Shown piece by piece: positions 51,174-59,590 of a stretch of 64,000 nt of DNA. The position numbers and the translations under genes are program-made. The notes under the pieces were generated by a model. It was not told the origin of the DNA and ran no database searches. It saw nothing but the letters and a program-made list of their open reading frames with translations. Positions within the stretch are counted from its first letter, which is position 1; each line of letters opens with the position of its first letter. This DNA is from Deltaproteobacteria bacterium. Its GTDB lineage: Bacteria > Myxococcota > Myxococcia > Myxococcales > SZAS-1. The DNA is taken from the NCBI GenBank assembly GCA_018266075.1, contig JAFEBB010000019.1, positions 1-64,000 on the forward strand. The letters are read 5' to 3'.

Positions 51174-52004
51174 ATGGCCCCCGTTCGCGACAGTCAGAGC
51201 CGCCTCTCCCTCGCCCTCGCCGGCGCCGAGCCGGATCTCGCGGGCGCGGCCCTGGCCATCTCGCTCGACGAGTACCCCGACCTCGACGAGGCGGCGGTCC
51301 AGGCCCAGCTCGACGCCCTCGCCCAGCAGGTCCGTGGCGAGCTCGCGCCCGACGCGCGGCTGGAGCAGCAGCTGGAGGCGCTCTCGCGCGTGCTCGGCCA
51401 GGACCACGGCTTCCACGGCACGGCGCAGTCGTACGGCGAGGCGACGAGCTCGTTCCTCCACGAGGTGCTGGCGCGGCGCACGGGCATCCCCATCGCGCTG
51501 GGGCTGGTCTACACCGAGGTGGCGCGACGCGCGGGCGTGGAGCTCTCGGGCATCGCCTTCCCCGGGCACTTCCTGGTGGGCGGCGGCTCGGGCAGCTCGC
51601 GGCGGGTCTTGGATCCGTTCCACCGCGGGCGGCACCTCGGCCCCGACGATCTCCGTTCGCTGCTCTCGAAGACGGCGCCCGGCGTGACCTTCTCGCCGCA
51701 GCTGCTGCGGCCGGCGTCGTCGCGGCAGATCATCTTCCGCATGCTCACGAATCTCAAACACCTCTACATCGGCGCCGAGGATTGGCCCCGGGCGCTTCGG
51801 GTGGTGGAGCTCCTGCTGATCGTCGCGCCGGAGCACCCGGGCGAGCTGCGGGTGCGGGCGAGCGTGCGCCAGTCGCTGGGCGCGTATGCGGCGGCGCTCC
51901 ACGACGTGCAGCACTGTCTGGCGCTGTCGCCCGATGCGCCGGACGCGGCCGTCCTGCGCTGGACCGCCCAGGCGCTCGCCAGCCGGGCCGGTTGGCGGAG
52001 CTGA
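51174..52004 (+). CDS. SirB1-type transglutaminase-like/TPR protein
   Basis: 276 residues. The transglutaminase-core-2 region (SFLHEVLARRTGIPIALGLVY, GIAFPGHFLVG, LDPFHRG) is followed by a tetratricopeptide-like helical tail (DWPRALRVVELLLIVAP ... YAAALHDVQHCLALSP). SirB1 relatives are known mainly by neighbourhood and have no proven activity. The long frame continuing upstream is not part of the gene; ATG 51174 begins the conserved domain. Confidence 0.82.
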   Translation: MAPVRDSQSRLSLALAGAEPDLAGAALAISLDEYPDLDEAAVQAQLDALAQQVRGELAPDARLEQQLEALSRVLGQDHGFHGTAQSYGEATSSFLHEVLARRTGIPIALGLVYTEVARRAGVELSGIAFPGHFLVGGGSGSSRRVLDPFHRGRHLGPDDLRSLLSKTAPGVTFSPQLLRPASSRQIIFRMLTNLKHLYIGAEDWPRALRVVELLLIVAPEHPGELRVRASVRQSLGAYAAALHDVQHCLALSPDAPDAAVLRWTAQALASRAGWRS

Positions 52005-52120
52005 GCCGTTCGGTCGCGCGCGGACGTCGCCGCGGTTACACATCCGGGGCTTGTCGTTGACCGGCAGGGCCCGGGTGCAGAGAATGCGCGCCCGTTTCAC
52101 CGCAGGAACCGAGGCGCACG

Positions 52121-52495
52121 ATGTCCGTCGAACGAGCACGCCGCTGGCCCCCGCGACAGCGCATCCACCTCACCCCCGAGGGCGAGGCGGCGCGCACCGC
52201 GTACCAGCAAGTGGTGAGCACGGCGCGCGGGGCCAACCTGGCCGCCGCCGAGCTCGACGCCAAGCTCGACGCCTGGGCCGGCCAGCTCGGCGTGCGCGCG
52301 AGCGACGGGGTGCTGCTCGAGGAGCTGGGCACACGGCCGCTCTCGGTGAACGACCTCGCGCGCGCGGTGGAGCCCTGCGGCCAGCGCGCCAGCGACGTGA
52401 AGGCCGGCGTGGATCGGCTCTACGGATCCGGGCTGGTGCAGCCGCCGCCGGCGCAGGAGCAGCCGGTGCCCCAGTCGAGCCCCTGGCGATATTAA
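52121..52495 (+). CDS. Small protein with winged-helix-like segment
   Basis: 124 residues. A basic start (RARRWPPRQRIHLTPEGEA) precedes a helix. Residues 60-105 (GVLLEELGTRPLSVNDLARA ... VDRLYGSGLV) have the spacing of a winged helix-turn-helix, suggesting DNA binding. GAGG lies 6 bases upstream. The stop TAA starts a TAACC-N5-GTT motif. Confidence 0.55.
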   Translation: MSVERARRWPPRQRIHLTPEGEAARTAYQQVVSTARGANLAAAELDAKLDAWAGQLGVRASDGVLLEELGTRPLSVNDLARAVEPCGQRASDVKAGVDRLYGSGLVQPPPAQEQPVPQSSPWRY

Positions 52496-52601
52496 CCGAT
52501 TGGTTTCACGCAGTCGTGGCTCGTCGGAGTCGCGAGCTTGCGCTCGGCCGCGGGAACACGCGCGCCACGTCGAGCGGAACGCGCCGCTGGGCTGGGTGGG
52601 C

Positions 52602-53429
52602 TTAGCGCTTCTTGCCGGCTTTCTTCGGCGCAGGCTTCTTGGTCGCCTTCGGCTTGGCCGCGCGGGCGGGCTTTGCCGGCTTGGCGCTCTTCGCGCTCGG
52701 GGCGGGCTTCTTCGGCGCCGGACGCGGCGCCACCTCTTCGGGCGCGGCCTCTTCTTCGACGTCGACGGGCTCCGGGCGCGGCGCAGGCGCTGCCGTCGCG
52801 ACCTCGGTGCTGGCCACCTCGATGAGGATGGGATCGCGCAGGTAGGTGCGCGCGAACGCGGCCAGGGGATCGATCAGCGAGCGGGTGAAGATGAGCGTCT
52901 GCCGCCGCGGCGGGAGCCGGGTGACGATGCGCTTGAGCTGCGGCAAGAGCCCGTCGGCGACCATGTCGTCGGCGGCGTCGAGCACCACCATCTCGATCGA
53001 CGAGAAGTTCACCGCGCCCTTGTCCATGTGCTCGGTGAGCCGCTGGGGCACGGCGAGCAGCAGGTGGCGGCGCTCGCGGAGCTCGTTCTCCTGGGCCTGC
53101 ATCGCCCCGCCGGGGAGGATCTCCGTGACCTTGAACGGCCGCCCGTGGGCGAGCTGGTCGAAGTGCTCGTGGATCTCGGCGATGCGCTGCTTGGTGCGCG
53201 CCAGCACCAGGGCGCGGGTGCCGGCGAGGTGGCCCAGGCGCTCGATGAGGCCGATGAGGAAGGCGGTGGTGCGGCCCGAGCCCGGCGCCGAGACGGCGAC
53301 GATGTCCCGCCCCAGCAATGCCGGGGGGATGACCTTCATCTGCAGCGGCGTGGGAAGGCCGAGCTTCGCGCGCGCGATGTTGGTCATCGTGTCGCGGGTC
53401 AGACCCAGCGAAGCAAACCCCTCGCTCAA
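52602..53429 (-). CDS. Degenerate DEAD-box protein with Lys/Ala-rich tail
   Basis: 275 residues. Only the first RecA lobe of a DEAD-box helicase is present. The Q motif is kept (GLPTPLQ, Gln30). Walker A reads APGSGRTT with Arg53 in place of Lys, the DEAD box is DAAD (151-154) and SAT is replaced by TRS (182-184). A helicase C lobe is absent. Residues 215-275 are acidic Pro/Ala, then a Lys/Ala/Pro tail like histone H1. ATPase activity is unlikely; RNA or DNA binding is inferred. It starts at TTG 53429 with GGGAG upstream. Confidence 0.75.
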   Translation of the reverse strand: MSEGFASLGLTRDTMTNIARAKLGLPTPLQMKVIPPALLGRDIVAVSAPGSGRTTAFLIGLIERLGHLAGTRALVLARTKQRIAEIHEHFDQLAHGRPFKVTEILPGGAMQAQENELRERRHLLLAVPQRLTEHMDKGAVNFSSIEMVVLDAADDMVADGLLPQLKRIVTRLPPRRQTLIFTRSLIDPLAAFARTYLRDPILIEVASTEVATAAPAPRPEPVDVEEEAAPEEVAPRPAPKKPAPSAKSAKPAKPARAAKPKATKKPAPKKAGKKR

Positions 53430-53587
53430 GACTGCACTCCCTCGGAACAAGTGTACTTCTCGGGGGCGAGATTCTCCCCCACATGCGGCCGAGGCACAAA
53501 GGAATTCCACTCGCGGCCGGAGGGTGGATCGGGGGCCAGGCTTTCCCTGCGTCGGTTCGGGGCGCGCGCGTGCTTGGGGAACGGTAC

Positions 53588-53615
53588 CGGTGATCGGTGT
53601 GCGGTGATCGGCGCG
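53588..53615. repeat. Heptamer tandem array (CGGTGAT-type x4)
   Basis: CGGTGAT, CGGTGTG, CGGTGAT, CGGCGCG in 7-base register, 12 bases beyond the greB stop. It belongs to the same class of 3'-flanking heptamer arrays. Confidence 0.65.
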
Positions 53616-53626
53616 GGATCAGCCCG

Positions 53627-54124
53627 CTAACGCCACACCACGCGCACGATGCTCAGCTCTTCTTCCCCGCTCGGCTTCTGCACCACCACCCAATCGCCCA
53701 CCTTCCGCCGCAGGAGCGCGCGCCCCAATGGGCTCTGCCAGCTCACCTTGCCCGCCGCCGCGTCCACCTCGTCCACGCCGACGATCTGGTAGGTCTTCTC
53801 GCGGCCGTCCTCGCCTTCCACGGTCACGGTCGCGCCGAACAGGACCACCTTGCCCTTCTGCGTCTTGGGGTCCACGACCTGGATCTTGTCGAGCCGCTTG
53901 TTCAGCCACTGCAGCCGCGAGTCGATCTGGCGAAGCTTGCGCTTGCCGTAGATGTACTCGGCGTTCTCGCTGCGATCCCCGTGCGCCGCTGCCGTGGCCA
54001 CCTCGTCCACGATCTTCGGACGCTCCACCGTGAGCAGCCGCTCCTGCTCGTCGATGAGCTTCTGGTAGCCCGCAGGCGTGATGTAGTTCGGCCCCTGCGG
54101 CCGCGGCTCCTCGTCGTCGCTCAT
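53627..54124 (-). CDS. greB: Transcript cleavage factor GreB
   Basis: 165 residues. The coiled-coil N-domain (YITPAGYQKLIDEQERL, GDRSENAEYIYGKRKL with the acidic tip) and the C-terminal FKBP-like domain (DWVVVQKPSGEEELSIVRV) are intact. YIYGKRKLRQID marks GreB rather than GreA. It rescues backtracked RNA polymerase. It lies 3 bases after ldcA, so the two are coupled. Confidence 0.93.
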   Translation of the reverse strand: MSDDEEPRPQGPNYITPAGYQKLIDEQERLLTVERPKIVDEVATAAAHGDRSENAEYIYGKRKLRQIDSRLQWLNKRLDKIQVVDPKTQKGKVVLFGATVTVEGEDGREKTYQIVGVDEVDAAAGKVSWQSPLGRALLRRKVGDWVVVQKPSGEEELSIVRVVWR

Positions 54125-54127
54125 GGG

Positions 54128-55048
54128 CTAGCGCGTGGGCGCTTCGTCGAGCGCGAAGGTCTTGGCGTCGGCGTCGAGCGTGGCCGAGATGCCCAGCGGC
54201 AAGATCGCGCTCGAGCGGTAGTGCCCGAACTCCGTCATCTTCAGCACCGGCACCGGGCGACCCTCGAGCGCGAACTGCACGAACTCGTCCTGGGCGTGCC
54301 CACGCTCCTCCTGCTCGATGCCCTCCAGGTGCCCCACCGCCATGCCCGCAATCCTCGACAGGTGCCCGCTGATGCGCAGGTGGTTGAGCATGTGCCCGAG
54401 GTCCTCGAGGTCCTCGTGCAGCTCTTCCCAGGCGAGGATCGCGCCGTCGAAGCTGGGCAGGAACGGCGTGCCGATGAGCCCGCGCAGCGTGAACAGGTTC
54501 GACGCGATGAGCTTTCCCGTCGCGCGCCCCGGCATCCACGACGCGCGCTCGCCCTCGTCGGGGATCGGGCCGGCCTCGGGCTTCAAGAACGTGCGCGAGA
54601 AGTGCGCCTGCGTGGCCTTGCGCGCCTTCGAGAGGCCCCACATCACGTTCTCGCCCAGATAGGTGACGAGGTCCGCCTTGGCGTTTGCGGCGAGCAGCAG
54701 CGCGGCGATGTCCGAGCTGCCCATGATCACCTTGGGATCGCGGGCGAAGTCGGAGAAGTCGAGCAGCGGGAGGATCTCCGCGGTCGTGGAGCCGCCGATG
54801 AGGCCGAACAGCCCGCGCACGTTCGGATCGCGGATGAGGGCCATGACGTCGTCGGCGCGCTCGCCCCGCGGACGGCACGAGTAGCCGGGCGTGCCCGTCA
54901 CGCTCTTGCCGAGCACGACCTTGAGGCCAAAGCCCTCGAGGAACTTCACGCCCTGCTTGGTGGGCTCGAGGCCCCAGCGGCCGGTGCCCGCCGAGGCGAA
55001 GACGGCCACCGTGTCGCCGGCCTTGAGACGAGGAGGAACGAGCGCCAT
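54128..55048 (-). CDS. ldcA: LD-carboxypeptidase (S66)
   Basis: 306 residues. The nucleophile motif is MGSSDIAALLLA (Ser112), with Glu in LAWEELHED and His in FGHYRSSAILPLG completing the Ser-Glu-His triad. It trims the terminal D-Ala from muropeptides in peptidoglycan recycling and is cytosolic (no signal). A MccF-like immunity role is the alternative. TACCTT lies 6 bases before ATG 55048. Confidence 0.9.
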   Translation of the reverse strand: MALVPPRLKAGDTVAVFASAGTGRWGLEPTKQGVKFLEGFGLKVVLGKSVTGTPGYSCRPRGERADDVMALIRDPNVRGLFGLIGGSTTAEILPLLDFSDFARDPKVIMGSSDIAALLLAANAKADLVTYLGENVMWGLSKARKATQAHFSRTFLKPEAGPIPDEGERASWMPGRATGKLIASNLFTLRGLIGTPFLPSFDGAILAWEELHEDLEDLGHMLNHLRISGHLSRIAGMAVGHLEGIEQEERGHAQDEFVQFALEGRPVPVLKMTEFGHYRSSAILPLGISATLDADAKTFALDEAPTR

Positions 55049-55054
55049 GCGCGG

Positions 55055-55060
55055 AAGGTA
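55055..55060 (-). promoter_or_regulatory. -10-like TACCTT, leaderless-type
   Basis: On the minus strand TACCTT ends 6 bases before the ldcA ATG. No Shine-Dalgarno is present. Confidence 0.38.
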
Positions 55061-55142
55061 ACACGCGGCTTCTGGCGTGCAGGCGAATTGGCGACCGCAC
55101 GCTTTCCGCGGCGTCTTGAAGCTCGCTCTCGTGCGGAGTCGA

Positions 55143-55171
55143 TTGGCCGCTCGGGGACCCGGCGCTATCGT
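55143..55171 (+). promoter_or_regulatory. Predicted cstA promoter, leaderless-type
   Basis: TTGGCC (55143-55148) and TATCGT (55166-55171) are exactly 17 bases apart. The -10 ends 7 bases before the ATG at 55179 without a Shine-Dalgarno. Confidence 0.5.
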
Positions 55172-55178
55172 GGGCCCG

Positions 55179-56984
55179 ATGTGGCCCGCGCGCGCCTTGC
55201 CCTACATGCTCTTCGCGCTCTGCGCGATGCTCGTCGCGTACCGGTACTACTCGGCGTTCATCGCGGCCAAGATCTTCGCGCTCGATCCCGCCGCGCCCAC
55301 GCCCGCGCACCGCCTCAACGACGGCCAGAACTACCACCCGACGAAGAAGTGGGTGCTCTTCGGCCACCACTTCGCGGCCATCGCCGGCGCGGGCCCGCTC
55401 ATCGGCCCGGTGCTCGCGGCCCAGTTCGGATTTCTGCCGGGCCTGCTGTGGATCGTGGTGGGCGTGTGCCTCGCCGGCGCGGTGCACGACTTCGTGGTGC
55501 TCTGCTCCAGCGTGCGGCGCGACGGCAAGTCGCTCGCGGAGATCGCGCGCACCGAGGTCTCGCCGCTCACCGGCGCCGTGGCGATGGTGGCGATCCTCTT
55601 CGTCGTGGTGATCGCGCTCGCCGGACTCGGGATGGTCGTCGTGAACGCGCTCGCGGAGAGCCCGTGGGGCACGTTCACCATTGCGATGTCCATTCCGCTC
55701 GCGCTCTTCATGGCGCTGTGGATGTACCGGCTCCGGCCCGGGCGAATCGCCGAAGCCAGCGCGATCGGCGTCGCGGGGCTGCTCATCGCCGTCGTGGTGG
55801 GCGGCAACCTCGAGGGCACCGCGCTCGGCGCCGCGCTCACGCTCTCCAAGGGCCAGATCCTCTTCGCCATGGCCGCGTACGGGCTCATCGCCAGCGTGCT
55901 GCCGGTGTGGCTCCTGCTCTGCCCGCGCGACTACCTCTCGAGCTACTTGAAGATCGGCACCATCGGCGCGCTGGTCCTCAGCGTGCTGCTCGTGAACCCC
56001 ACCCTGCACGCGCCGGCCATCTCCGCGTTCGTCGCCGGCGGCGGGCCGCTGGTGAAGGGCAAGGTCTTCCCCTTCGTGTTCATCACCATCGCGTGCGGCG
56101 CCATCAGCGGCTTCCACGCGCTGGTCTCGAGCGGCACCACGCCCAAGATGCTCGACAAGGAGCCCGAGGCCCGCATCATCGGCTTCGGCGGCATGCTCAT
56201 GGAGGGCCTGGTCGGCGTGTGCGCGCTGCTCTGCGCCGCCTCGCTCGAGCAGGGCGACTACTACGGCATCAACGCGCCACAAGCGCTCGCGCAGCTCGGG
56301 CTCACCGACGAGCACCTCCAGCTCATGGCCCAGGCCGTGGGCGAGGCCACGCTGAAGGGGCGGACCGGCGGCGGCGTCTCGCTGGCCCTGGGCATGACCC
56401 AGATCTTCAGCGGCCTGCCCGGCCTCGCGGCGCTCGCGCGGTACGCGTACCACTTCTGCGTGATGTTCGAGGCGCTCTTCGTGCTCACCACCATCGACAC
56501 CGGCACGCGCGTGGGCCGCTTCCTGCTGCAGGAGCTCGCGGGACGGGTGTACGCGCCGGCGGGCCGTCCGGACTGGGTGCCGGGCGCGATCGGCGCGAGC
56601 GCGATCATCGTCGGCGGGTGGACGGCGTTCATCCAAACCGGCAGCGTGTCGACGATCTGGCCCATGTTCGGCATCGCCAACCAGCTATTGGCAGTGATAG
56701 CGCTGAGTGTGGGGACCGCCGTGATCTTGAACATGGGCCATCGCCGCTACGCGTGGGTGACGCTCGCGCCGCTGCTCTTCCTGGCGGGCGTGACGCTCAC
56801 CGCTGGCGTGGAGTCCATCAACGGGACGTTCCTGCCCCTCGCCGCCACCAAGCCCATGCAGGGCTACCTCGACGCCGCCCTCACCGCCGCGCTGATGCTG
56901 GCGGTGGTGATCATCCTCGCCGACTCCGCGCGCCGCTGGGTGCGCGTGGCCCGCGCGCAGCCCGCGCGCGCGCAGCCCGCCTGA
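55179..56984 (+). CDS. cstA: Carbon starvation protein CstA (pyruvate/peptide transporter family)
   Basis: 601 residues, about 16 helices, shorter than the 701-residue E. coli protein. Signatures are YRYYSAFIAAKIFALDP, PAHRLNDGQNYHPTKKWVLFG, GHHFAAIAGAGPLIGPVLAAQ and ISGFHALVSSGTTPKM. Family members take up pyruvate or peptides on starvation. GTG 55170 is an alternative start. There is no sensor kinase (BtsS/R type) nearby. Confidence 0.92.
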   Translation: MWPARALPYMLFALCAMLVAYRYYSAFIAAKIFALDPAAPTPAHRLNDGQNYHPTKKWVLFGHHFAAIAGAGPLIGPVLAAQFGFLPGLLWIVVGVCLAGAVHDFVVLCSSVRRDGKSLAEIARTEVSPLTGAVAMVAILFVVVIALAGLGMVVVNALAESPWGTFTIAMSIPLALFMALWMYRLRPGRIAEASAIGVAGLLIAVVVGGNLEGTALGAALTLSKGQILFAMAAYGLIASVLPVWLLLCPRDYLSSYLKIGTIGALVLSVLLVNPTLHAPAISAFVAGGGPLVKGKVFPFVFITIACGAISGFHALVSSGTTPKMLDKEPEARIIGFGGMLMEGLVGVCALLCAASLEQGDYYGINAPQALAQLGLTDEHLQLMAQAVGEATLKGRTGGGVSLALGMTQIFSGLPGLAALARYAYHFCVMFEALFVLTTIDTGTRVGRFLLQELAGRVYAPAGRPDWVPGAIGASAIIVGGWTAFIQTGSVSTIWPMFGIANQLLAVIALSVGTAVILNMGHRRYAWVTLAPLLFLAGVTLTAGVESINGTFLPLAATKPMQGYLDAALTAALMLAVVIILADSARRWVRVARAQPARAQPA

Positions 56985-56989
56985 ACGCC

Positions 56990-58906
56990 ATGGACGACGC
57001 GAGCGAACTCGAGCCCGCCGACGTCCTGGCCCAGGCCACCCGCCTGCCGCGCTCGCTCTGCGCCTTCGTGCTGCGGCTCACCGGCTACGACCAGACCGCC
57101 AGCCGCACCGTGCTGGATCGCGTGCTCACCGAGATCCCGAGCTGGTCGCGCTTGCCGCAGGGCGTGCTCTGGAAGCAGGTGCAGACACTGGTCGCGCACT
57201 CGCCATCGGCGCAGGCGCATCCGTCCGAGGACGTGGACCTCGACGTCGACGTGGACCTGGATGACGACGCGTCGCCGCCGCCCATCGCCTCCGCCGCCGA
57301 CGCGCTCTTCGACGACGAGGTCATCGATCCCGAGTCACCCTTCGAGGCCGCACGCGCGCGCGCCGTGACCGCTGCCGAGGCGGTGATCGCCGCCGGCCGC
57401 TACGAGCTGCGGAGCAACGAGCCGCTCAAGGACGTACCCGCCGCGTGCCCGGCGTGCCTGAGCGTGCGCAACACCTTCCCCGGCGAGTCGCCGCGCAGCT
57501 GCCCCACCTGCGGCGGGCCGATGATCCTCACCTTCTTCGCCGGCGAAGAGGCCGACAGCTCGCGCGCGGTGTACTGCGAGGCCTTCAACGCGCGCACGAT
57601 CGAAGAGGTCCGCAAGAACATCGACGCCGGCTTCGACCCCGCGCTGCTCGGGCCGGTGGAGGAGCGCGAGGGCACGCTCGAGCACGAGCAGGAGGAGCCC
57701 ACCCGCGAGATCCAGCGGCCCAAGCTGCCCGAGCTGGAGCTGCCTGGCGATCTGAACCTCGACCTGCCCACCCAACAGGTGGCCAGGCCGTCGACGCCGG
57801 AGGACGACTTCGACGCCGTGCTCCGGTCGCTGGGTGAGCTCGACAAGCCGAACGAGCCGCCCGCCGACGATCTCTTCGCCATGCCGCTGGAGATCCCCGG
57901 CGATCCGCTGCCGCCCATTCCCGGCGTGGAGGAGCTGCCGACGTCCACGTCGCTGCCGCCGCCGCTGCTCGCGCTCGACGAGGTGCAGCCCGCGAACGAG
58001 CTGGAGCGCGCGGTGCTCGAGGCCGACGACTGGCGGCAACCGCTCCTCGGCGTTCCCTTCGAGCTCGACGCCCTGGTGGCGGTGCGCAAGCGCGCGGCGC
58101 TCGATGCCGAGCGCGAGCTGGCCGCGGGTGTGCCGCGCCGGGTGAAGGCCGGCGAGGCCGACTGGGAGCGCTCGCAGGGCGATTGTCCGACCTGCCTGCA
58201 GAGCTGGATCTTCCCCGGCGGCGCGCGCATTGAAGGTTGCCCCACCTGCGCCACGACGCTGGTGCGCCACGCGGCGCTCGTCGGCGAGGTGGACGAGGCC
58301 GCGCTCTCCTATGCGTCGGCCTACAACGAGGCGGTGCTCGCCGGCCTGCGCGGCCAGAACCCGCGCTTCGCGTGGCACCTGCTCTCCGAGGCGCCGGGCT
58401 CCATCGCCGGGCGGCTCTCGGCGCAGAGCGGCGTGGCCGTGCCGCTCGCGGGCCTGGCCTACGACGTCTCCAGCGGCGACGAATCCGCGACGCTCGAGCT
58501 GCTCGGGTGGCTGCGCGGTCGCGTGACGGCCGACGGCAAGTCCGACGCGGAGCTGCTCGAGGCCGCGCAGAACGCGCTCGCGGAGATCGGCGCCGAGCCC
58601 GACACCAACGAGGTCAATGGCCGCCACCACGCCGAGCGGCTCCTGCAAGAGGGCCAGCTGGTGATGCACGTACCCGACGGCGAGTTCCAGGTGTGTCCGA
58701 GCTGCCTGAAGCGCTGGCCAGCAACCGACGGGCTGGTGGGCGCGTGTCCGCAGTGCGGCGGGCCGATGATCGCCGAGCGCCCGCTGGGCGACGACGCCGA
58801 CGAGACCCAGCGCGCGGTGCTCGCGGCGCTCAACGCCCGCATGGTCAAGCAGATCCGTGCCCAGCTCGCGCCGGACTTCGATCCTGCGAACGTGCAGAAC
58901 GAGTGA
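56990..58906 (+). CDS. Triple zinc-ribbon protein, uncharacterised
   Basis: 638 residues, soluble. Three related CxxC-x14-x13-CxxC ribbons occur: Cys153/156/171/174, Cys399/402/417/420 and Cys569/572/586/589. Each is followed by a helical segment (SRAVYCEAFNARTIEEVRKN; ALSYASAYNEAVLAGL; TQRAVLAALNARMVKQIRAQ) that looks repeated. Between the first two lies an acidic/Pro linker. This suggests a repeated ribbon-plus-helix module. No match to a known family was recognised. It starts 5 bases after cstA, so they are cotranscribed. Its stop abuts the rpiA stop. Confidence 0.7.
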   Translation: MDDASELEPADVLAQATRLPRSLCAFVLRLTGYDQTASRTVLDRVLTEIPSWSRLPQGVLWKQVQTLVAHSPSAQAHPSEDVDLDVDVDLDDDASPPPIASAADALFDDEVIDPESPFEAARARAVTAAEAVIAAGRYELRSNEPLKDVPAACPACLSVRNTFPGESPRSCPTCGGPMILTFFAGEEADSSRAVYCEAFNARTIEEVRKNIDAGFDPALLGPVEEREGTLEHEQEEPTREIQRPKLPELELPGDLNLDLPTQQVARPSTPEDDFDAVLRSLGELDKPNEPPADDLFAMPLEIPGDPLPPIPGVEELPTSTSLPPPLLALDEVQPANELERAVLEADDWRQPLLGVPFELDALVAVRKRAALDAERELAAGVPRRVKAGEADWERSQGDCPTCLQSWIFPGGARIEGCPTCATTLVRHAALVGEVDEAALSYASAYNEAVLAGLRGQNPRFAWHLLSEAPGSIAGRLSAQSGVAVPLAGLAYDVSSGDESATLELLGWLRGRVTADGKSDAELLEAAQNALAEIGAEPDTNEVNGRHHAERLLQEGQLVMHVPDGEFQVCPSCLKRWPATDGLVGACPQCGGPMIAERPLGDDADETQRAVLAALNARMVKQIRAQLAPDFDPANVQNE

Positions 58907-59584
58907 TCAGCGCGCCAGCCGCTGCACGCCCTGCTCGGACGCGACCAGCACCACATCCGCGCGCTTCACGAAGAGGCCCACCTCCACCACGCCGGGAATG
59001 CCGCGCAGCTGGGCCTCCAGCGCGCCCGGATCCGGGATCACCCCGGCCTTCAGGTCGTAGATGAAGTTGCCGGAGTCGGTGCGGAAGACCGCGCCGTTCT
59101 TCTCGCGCCAGGTGGGCGTGCCGTACCTGGCCAGCGCCGCCGCGGTGGCGCCGCGTCCGAAGGGCAGCACCTCCACCGGCACCGCCCACTTCTCGCCGAG
59201 CAGCTTCGAGCGCTTGCTGGCGTCGACGATGATCACGTTCTTCTTCGCCGCGGCGTTCACGATCTTCTCGCGGGTGTGCGCGCCGCCGCCGCCCTTGATG
59301 AGGTCGAGCGCGTCGCTCACTTCATCGGCGCCGTCCACGCAGACGTCGATCGCCCACGGGCCCACGTCATCGAGCAGCGGGATGCCCAGCGCTGCGGCCT
59401 GCGCTCGGGAGGCCTCCGACGTCGGCACCGCCTGGAAGCGCCGGCCGGCCCTCACCAGCGGGCCGACCAGGTCGATGAAGAGCTTCGAGGTGGAGCCTGT
59501 CCCCAGGCCGATCACGCCGTGCTCCGGGAGCTCCGCCAGCGCGGCCTGGGCTGCCGCGCGCTTCGCCTCGTCGAGGGTGGCCAT
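58907..59584 (-). CDS. rpiA: Ribose-5-phosphate isomerase A
   Basis: 225 residues. VIGLGTGSTSKLFID, DGADEVSDALDLIKGGGGA (catalytic Asp/Glu and Lys) and FGRGATAAALARYG are typical of RpiA. It links ribose-5-phosphate and ribulose-5-phosphate in the cytosol. It lies 6 bases after a lipoprotein gene, the last of a three-gene minus-strand unit. Confidence 0.95.
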   Translation of the reverse strand: MATLDEAKRAAAQAALAELPEHGVIGLGTGSTSKLFIDLVGPLVRAGRRFQAVPTSEASRAQAAALGIPLLDDVGPWAIDVCVDGADEVSDALDLIKGGGGAHTREKIVNAAAKKNVIIVDASKRSKLLGEKWAVPVEVLPFGRGATAAALARYGTPTWREKNGAVFRTDSGNFIYDLKAGVIPDPGALEAQLRGIPGVVEVGLFVKRADVVLVASEQGVQRLAR

Positions 59585-59590
59585 GCCCGC

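Noticed and set aside
53619-56636. Minus-strand ORF of about 1000 codons opposite cstA and across ldcA and greB
   Set aside because: His/Arg/Glu-rich composition typical of antisense shadow, with no domain.
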